A stretch of 64,000 nt of DNA from Stenotrophomonas humi. Its GTDB lineage: Bacteria > Pseudomonadota > Gammaproteobacteria > Xanthomonadales > Xanthomonadaceae. Positions 60,667-64,000 of this stretch are shown piece by piece. The translations under genes were made by a program, and so were the position numbers. Under the pieces are notes generated by a model. That model was not told the origin of the DNA and searched no databases. It saw only the letters and a program-made list of their open reading frames with translations. Location of the stretch: assembly GCF_001431415.1 (NCBI RefSeq), contig NZ_LDJI01000008.1, positions 29,789 to 93,788 of the forward strand, in the 5' to 3' direction. Every line of letters starts with the position of its first letter. The stretch's first letter is position 1.

Positions 60667-60930
60667 ATGACCATCACCGTCCACGACTACTACCAAGCCG
60701 GTTGGCGCGAAACCCTCCATCCCTGCCCCGCCTGCGAATGGAAGGGCGACTCACGGCAGATGGAGATGGAACTGCATGACGAGCAGACCGAGTACAGCTG
60801 CCCGCAATGCGAATTCCCGTTGCTGGTGGTGCAGCACCCGACCCTGGACCAGGTGAAGGCGGCGGCCGACGCCGGCAATGAAGAAGCCCAACAGCAGCTG
60901 GCAATCCTGGCGATGGCGCCGCGCGGTTGA
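60667..60930 (+). CDS. Small zinc-ribbon-like protein
   Basis: 87-residue protein with two CxxC pairs, CPACEWKG (about residues 20-27) and CPQCEFPL (about 45-52), the arrangement of a zinc ribbon or rubredoxin-like knuckle. A short charged helix (VKAAADAGNEEAQQQLAILA) follows. Family not recognised; function unknown. Starts at ATG 60667; 65 bases after nnrS. Confidence 0.7.
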   Translation: MTITVHDYYQAGWRETLHPCPACEWKGDSRQMEMELHDEQTEYSCPQCEFPLLVVQHPTLDQVKAAADAGNEEAQQQLAILAMAPRG

Positions 60931-61094
60931 GTACAGCGCAACGCCAGTAGACCGGGACGGAGTTCCAGCGTCACCGATCAGCAATTTCTGCGCTGTCGGG
61001 ATTTCCTCCCATCCTGCTATTTCCAGGGTTTCGCGGGTGCGCTGTGCTTACCCGGGTTACACAGGCGGCGTGACGCAGACCTGCTTCGCGGCTA

Positions 61095-62045
61095 TCAGCC
61101 CAGCAGGGTTTCCAGCACGGCCATGCGCACCGCCACACCGTTGGCGACCTGGCGCAGCACCCACGACTGCGCGCCATCGGCCACCTCGTCGGTGACTTCC
61201 ACGCCGCGGTTGATCGGGCCCGGATGCAGCACCGCCGCATCCTTGCCGGCGCGCTTGAGGCGTTCGCTGGTGAGGCCGTACTGCGTGTGGTACTGCTCCA
61301 GTGATGGCACCAGCCCTTCTTCCATGCGCTCGCGCTGCAGCCGCAGCATCATCAACGCATCGACGCCTTCGAGCATGGCGTCGAAATCCTCGCCGACCAC
61401 GCAACCGTCGATGATGTCGTCATCCGGCAGCAGCGACTGCGGGCCACAGATGCGGATCTCACCCACGCCCAGCGTGCGCATGGCGTACAGGTCGGTGCGG
61501 GCGACACGCGAATGCTTCACGTCGCCGACGATCACCACCTTCAGCTTGGAAAAATCGCTGCCCTTGGCCTGGCGCAGGGTCAGCATGTCGAGCAGGCCCT
61601 GGGTCGGGTGCGCGCTGCGGCCGTCACCGGCATTGATCAATGCAGTGCCTTCACCGGCGGCAGCGGCCAGCGCGGCCACCGCACCGTCGTCGGGATGACG
61701 CACCACGAAACCGCGCACACCCATTGCTTCGAGATTGCGCAACGTATCGCAGGCCGTCTCGCCCTTGCGGGCGGAGGAGGTGGAGGCATCAAAATTCAGC
61801 ACGTCCGCGCCCAGGCGCTGCGCTGCCAGCTGGAACGAACTGCGGGTGCGGGTGGACGGCTCGAAGAACAGCGTGCATACCGCCGCCCCCGCCAGCACGG
61901 TGCGCTTGTTGTTGATGCGCCCGACGGCAGCGTCGCGGATCTGACCAGCGCGGTCGAGCAGCTGCAGCAGCGTTTCACGGGGCAACCCTTCCAGGGTCAG
62001 CAGGTGGCGCAGGCGTCCTTGGTCATCGAGTTGCGAAGCAGTCAT
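61095..62045 (-). CDS. pyrB: Aspartate carbamoyltransferase catalytic chain PyrB
   Basis: 316-residue enzyme joining carbamoyl phosphate and aspartate in pyrimidine synthesis. The carbamoyl-phosphate motif is FFEPSTRTRSSFQLAA, followed by SSARKGETACDTLRNLEAMG, the VIVGDVKHSRVARTDL aspartate domain and VLHPGPINRGVEV. No pyrI regulatory-chain or pyrC-like gene is adjacent, as in class A-type PyrB partners elsewhere. It lies downstream of ruvX on the same strand with a 17-base gap. The 164-bp region after its stop shows no gene. Confidence 0.96.
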   Translation of the reverse strand: MTASQLDDQGRLRHLLTLEGLPRETLLQLLDRAGQIRDAAVGRINNKRTVLAGAAVCTLFFEPSTRTRSSFQLAAQRLGADVLNFDASTSSARKGETACDTLRNLEAMGVRGFVVRHPDDGAVAALAAAAGEGTALINAGDGRSAHPTQGLLDMLTLRQAKGSDFSKLKVVIVGDVKHSRVARTDLYAMRTLGVGEIRICGPQSLLPDDDIIDGCVVGEDFDAMLEGVDALMMLRLQRERMEEGLVPSLEQYHTQYGLTSERLKRAGKDAAVLHPGPINRGVEVTDEVADGAQSWVLRQVANGVAVRMAVLETLLG

Positions 62046-62062
62046 GGCGGGGTCTTCGTGAG

Positions 62063-62530
62063 TCAGGAAATAGGGGTGGCGTCATGCGGCGCGGACAACC
62101 AGCGCTCGATGATGACGGCAGCGGCCACGGCGTCGAGGTTGGCGGCATCACGACGGCGCTTGCGGCCTTCGGCACGCTCAACGGCAAACCGGCGCGCGGC
62201 TTCCACCGAGCTGGAGCGCTCATCGACCAGCAGCACCGGCACGTTGTAGCGCTGCTGCAGCTGCCGGGCGAAGGCATGCGCGCGCTTGCGGTTGGGCTGG
62301 TCGTCACCTTCCAGGGTGAGCGGATCGCCGACGATCATGCCCTGCGGCCGCCACTCCTTCTGCAGGCGGTCCAGCGTGGTCCAGTCCGGCCCGTTGGCGT
62401 GTACTTCGATGACGGCAAGGGCGCGGGCGCCTACGCCAAAGGAACTGCCGATGGCCACGCCGATGCGGCGCGAGCCGACGTCGAAGCCGAGCACCGTGCT
62501 GTCAGTGGAAAGTGGGGCTTGTTCAGGCAT
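62063..62530 (-). CDS. ruvX: Holliday junction resolvase-like protein YqgF/RuvX
   Basis: 155-residue RNase H-fold protein: [18 protein letters not shown] with the first catalytic aspartate, [24 protein letters not shown] and [14 protein letters not shown]. It acts in processing the 5' end of pre-16S rRNA and was first described as a candidate Holliday junction resolvase. Start at ATG 62530, overlapping the yqgE stop by eight bases. The yqgE-ruvX-pyrB order is widely conserved. Confidence 0.94.
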   Translation of the reverse strand: MPEQAPLSTDSTVLGFDVGSRRIGVAIGSSFGVGARALAVIEVHANGPDWTTLDRLQKEWRPQGMIVGDPLTLEGDDQPNRKRAHAFARQLQQRYNVPVLLVDERSSSVEAARRFAVERAEGRKRRRDAANLDAVAAAVIIERWLSAPHDATPIS

Positions 62531-63089
62531 GACCGCTGTATCCGGCCAGGCGGAACAGATCCACGCCGATGCGCGCGGCGGCCAGCTGCCAGCGTTCATC
62601 CAGCGGCGTGGCGAACAGCAGCGCGGCATCGGCCGGGACGGTCAACCAGCTGTCCTCGCCCAGTTCCTGCTCCAGCTGCCCCGCGCCCCAGCCCGCGCAG
62701 CCGAGCGTCACCAGGGCGTTGCGCGGGCCTTGGCCACGGGCCATGGCTTCGAGAATGTCGCGTGAGGTGGTCAGAAACAGGCCGTCGGCCACCGCCAGAC
62801 TGGAATCCCAAGCGCTGGCATCGTCATGGATCACAAAGCCGCGGCCGGTATGCACCGGGCCACCATTGAGCACCGGTACCGCACGCAGGTCGGCGTTGTC
62901 GCAGTCGATCTCCATCTGCTCGAACACATCGCCCAGCGTGTAATCGGAGGCCTGGTTGACGACCACGCCCATGGCGCCGTCGTCATCGTGCTGGCAGATC
63001 AGCGCGACGCTGCGCGCGAACAGGGAATCGGCCAGCGACGGCAGGGCGACCAGCAGGTGATTGGCAAGGGGCGGTGACAGTGCAGACAT
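62523..63089 (-). CDS. yqgE: YqgE/AlgH-family protein
   Basis: 188-residue UPF0301 (AlgH) protein: [58 protein letters not shown] and [20 protein letters not shown]. Function is unresolved; AlgH affects alginate and other traits in Pseudomonas. The start is at 63089 (MSALSPP), with an ATG two codons upstream (63095) also possible. First gene of the yqgE-ruvX-pyrB unit, divergent from tag. Confidence 0.93.
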   Translation of the reverse strand: MSALSPPLANHLLVALPSLADSLFARSVALICQHDDDGAMGVVVNQASDYTLGDVFEQMEIDCDNADLRAVPVLNGGPVHTGRGFVIHDDASAWDSSLAVADGLFLTTSRDILEAMARGQGPRNALVTLGCAGWGAGQLEQELGEDSWLTVPADAALLFATPLDERWQLAAARIGVDLFRLAGYSGHA

Positions 63090-63167
63090 GTGCATATTCT
63101 AGCGGTTAGCCGTCGCCGGGTCGTGGACGGCGATAATCCCCACCTGACCACCTGCCGAACGCCCCTG

Positions 63168-63704
63168 ATGCCCAGCTACTGCGATATCGCTCCCGGCCAC
63201 CCGGTTCACGCCGACTACCACGCCAACGAATACGGCTTCCCGCAGCGCGATGAACGTGAGTTGTTCGAACGCCTGCTGCTGGAGATCAACCAGGCCGGGC
63301 TCAGTTGGGAGACCATCCTGCGCAAGCGCGAAGGCTTTCGTAGCGCCTACAGCGGTTTCGACGTGGATGCGGTTGCCGCCTATGGCGAAGCCGACATCGC
63401 CCGGTTGATGGCCGACGCGAGCATCATCCGCAACCGGCTCAAGGTACTGGCCGCCATTCACAACGCGCAGGTGATCCAACGGTTGCGTGATTCGCATGGC
63501 AGCTTCGTGGCGTGGCTGGATGCCCAGCATCCGTTGAGCAAGCCGGAGTGGGTGAAGCTGTTCAAGAAGACCTTCCGCTTCACCGGCGGCGAGATCACCG
63601 GCGAATTCCTGATGAGCCTGGGCTATCTGCCCGGCGCGCATCAGGAGAGTTGCCCGGTGCATGCGCAATTGTTGAAGCTGGGGCCGGCGTGGTTGAAGAA
63701 GTGA
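63168..63704 (+). CDS. tag: DNA-3-methyladenine glycosylase I
   Basis: 178-residue Tag-family glycosylase that removes 3-methyladenine from alkylated DNA. The core is YHANEYGFPQRDERELFERL and LLEINQAGLSWETILRKREG. The zinc-staple residues are a Cys at position 5 (SYCDI), the histidine in VHADYH, and the C-terminal HQESCPVH. The start at 63168 is the first methionine giving a Tag-like end; the frame is open 26 codons further. Monocistronic. Confidence 0.92.
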   Translation: MPSYCDIAPGHPVHADYHANEYGFPQRDERELFERLLLEINQAGLSWETILRKREGFRSAYSGFDVDAVAAYGEADIARLMADASIIRNRLKVLAAIHNAQVIQRLRDSHGSFVAWLDAQHPLSKPEWVKLFKKTFRFTGGEITGEFLMSLGYLPGAHQESCPVHAQLLKLGPAWLKK

Positions 63705-63826
63705 GCGGTGGGTTTGGTGTTTGCTTACCGCTAAAGATTGAAAGCTGAAAACCCCCGCCCCGCCCTCCCTTTCGCACAGCGAAGCGGAGAGTTAGGGAGG
63801 TGCGCCGTTCGCCGCTCACCAAACAA

Positions 63827-63859
63827 AAAGGCCGGCTCCGCAACCACGGGCCGGCCTTT
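63827..63859 (-). terminator. Intrinsic terminator of the gene at the right edge
   Basis: AAAGGCCGGC, 13-base loop, GCCGGCCTTT, with TTTTTGTTT following on the minus strand. The stem is 21 bases past the stop of the right-edge gene. The segment 63705-63826 between tag and this stem has a weak CTCCC/GGGAG inverted repeat but no gene. Confidence 0.85.
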
Positions 63860-63880
63860 CCCCACCCAGATTCGCCGAAC

Positions 63881-64000
63881 TCAGCGAACCTCGGCAATCT
63901 CCACGCCATCCAGTCCCTGCGACAGGGTCTTGGCGTCACCGCCCTGGGCCAGTTTGATGCGCAGGCGCACTTCGTTCTGCGAGTCGGCGTAACGCAGCGG
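63881..64000 (-). CDS. C-terminal fragment of an unidentified protein
   Basis: The last 39 codons of a minus-strand gene cut by the right window edge, ending at TGA 63881-63883. The translated piece reads PLRYADSQNEVRLRIKLAQG then GDAKTLSQGLDGVEIAEVR. The pattern of alternating strands suggests a beta-rich domain. It is too short for identification. It is followed by a clear terminator, which supports it being a real gene end. Confidence 0.6.
   Translation of the reverse strand, partial: PLRYADSQNEVRLRIKLAQGGDAKTLSQGLDGVEIAEVR

Overview
The window is a GC-rich, densely packed stretch of gammaproteobacterial chromosome. Gene content and order point to Lysobacteraceae (Xanthomonadaceae), most likely Stenotrophomonas. 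Supporting signs are a GTAG-type stem-loop repeat like the SMAG elements of S. maltophilia (24510-24532), a chromosomal AAC(6')-Iz-like acetyltransferase, xanthomonad-type intergenic repeats, and a gene order typical of this family around rpoN/hprK/ptsH. I see no tRNA, rRNA, CRISPR array, insertion sequence, prophage or integrase gene, so this reads as core chromosome with a few accessory modules. The species is an inference.

Layout. 1-6252: 2-methylcitrate (propionate) module acnD(partial)-prpC-prpB on the minus strand, facing a divergent gene that fuses a DNA-binding helix-turn-helix to a complete citrate synthase fold; palindromes lie between them. 6219-8447: tightly overlapping minus-strand operon pdxH, AAC(6')-type acetyltransferase, YqfO/NIF3-like protein, cobalamin-binding-type protein. 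8490-15217: kinase, dodecin, an unbroken aroK-aroB reading frame, a WGR-like protein, hemE, a secreted protein of unknown function and a DHA2 efflux pump. 15269-22416: two tandem, translationally coupled giant hybrid sensor kinases of the periplasmic beta-propeller type. 22640-24467: YceI/cytochrome b561/YceI operon. 24579-26723: sulfide/persulfide detoxification operon with its BigR-type repressor and a perfect operator. 26784-30140: symporter-fused hybrid sensor kinase. 30331-34138: TonB-dependent receptor divergent from a GntP-family permease.

34494-38700: ComEA-like protein, M20 peptidase, GlsB-type membrane protein, and amgK-murU for peptidoglycan recycling. 38739-45697: hda-perM-DUF2066 divergent from purM-DUF2238-purN and two DUF3108 genes. 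45776-51077: EF-hand protein, murA, a BolA-like gene, then kdsD-kdsC-lptC-lptA-lptB, which make Kdo and export LPS. 51121-59247: rpoN, hpf, ptsN, hprK, rapZ, an EIIA-Man, HPr and enzyme I, followed by mgtE: a permease-less, regulatory phosphotransferase system. 59375-64000: NnrS, a small zinc-ribbon protein, pyrB, ruvX, yqgE, tag and the tail of an unidentified gene.

Many neighbours overlap by 4 bases (ATGA or GTGA), which implies long translationally coupled operons. The most unusual items are the HTH-citrate synthase beside the prp genes, the fused aroK-aroB frame, the duplicated propeller kinases and the YceI-b561-YceI sandwich.
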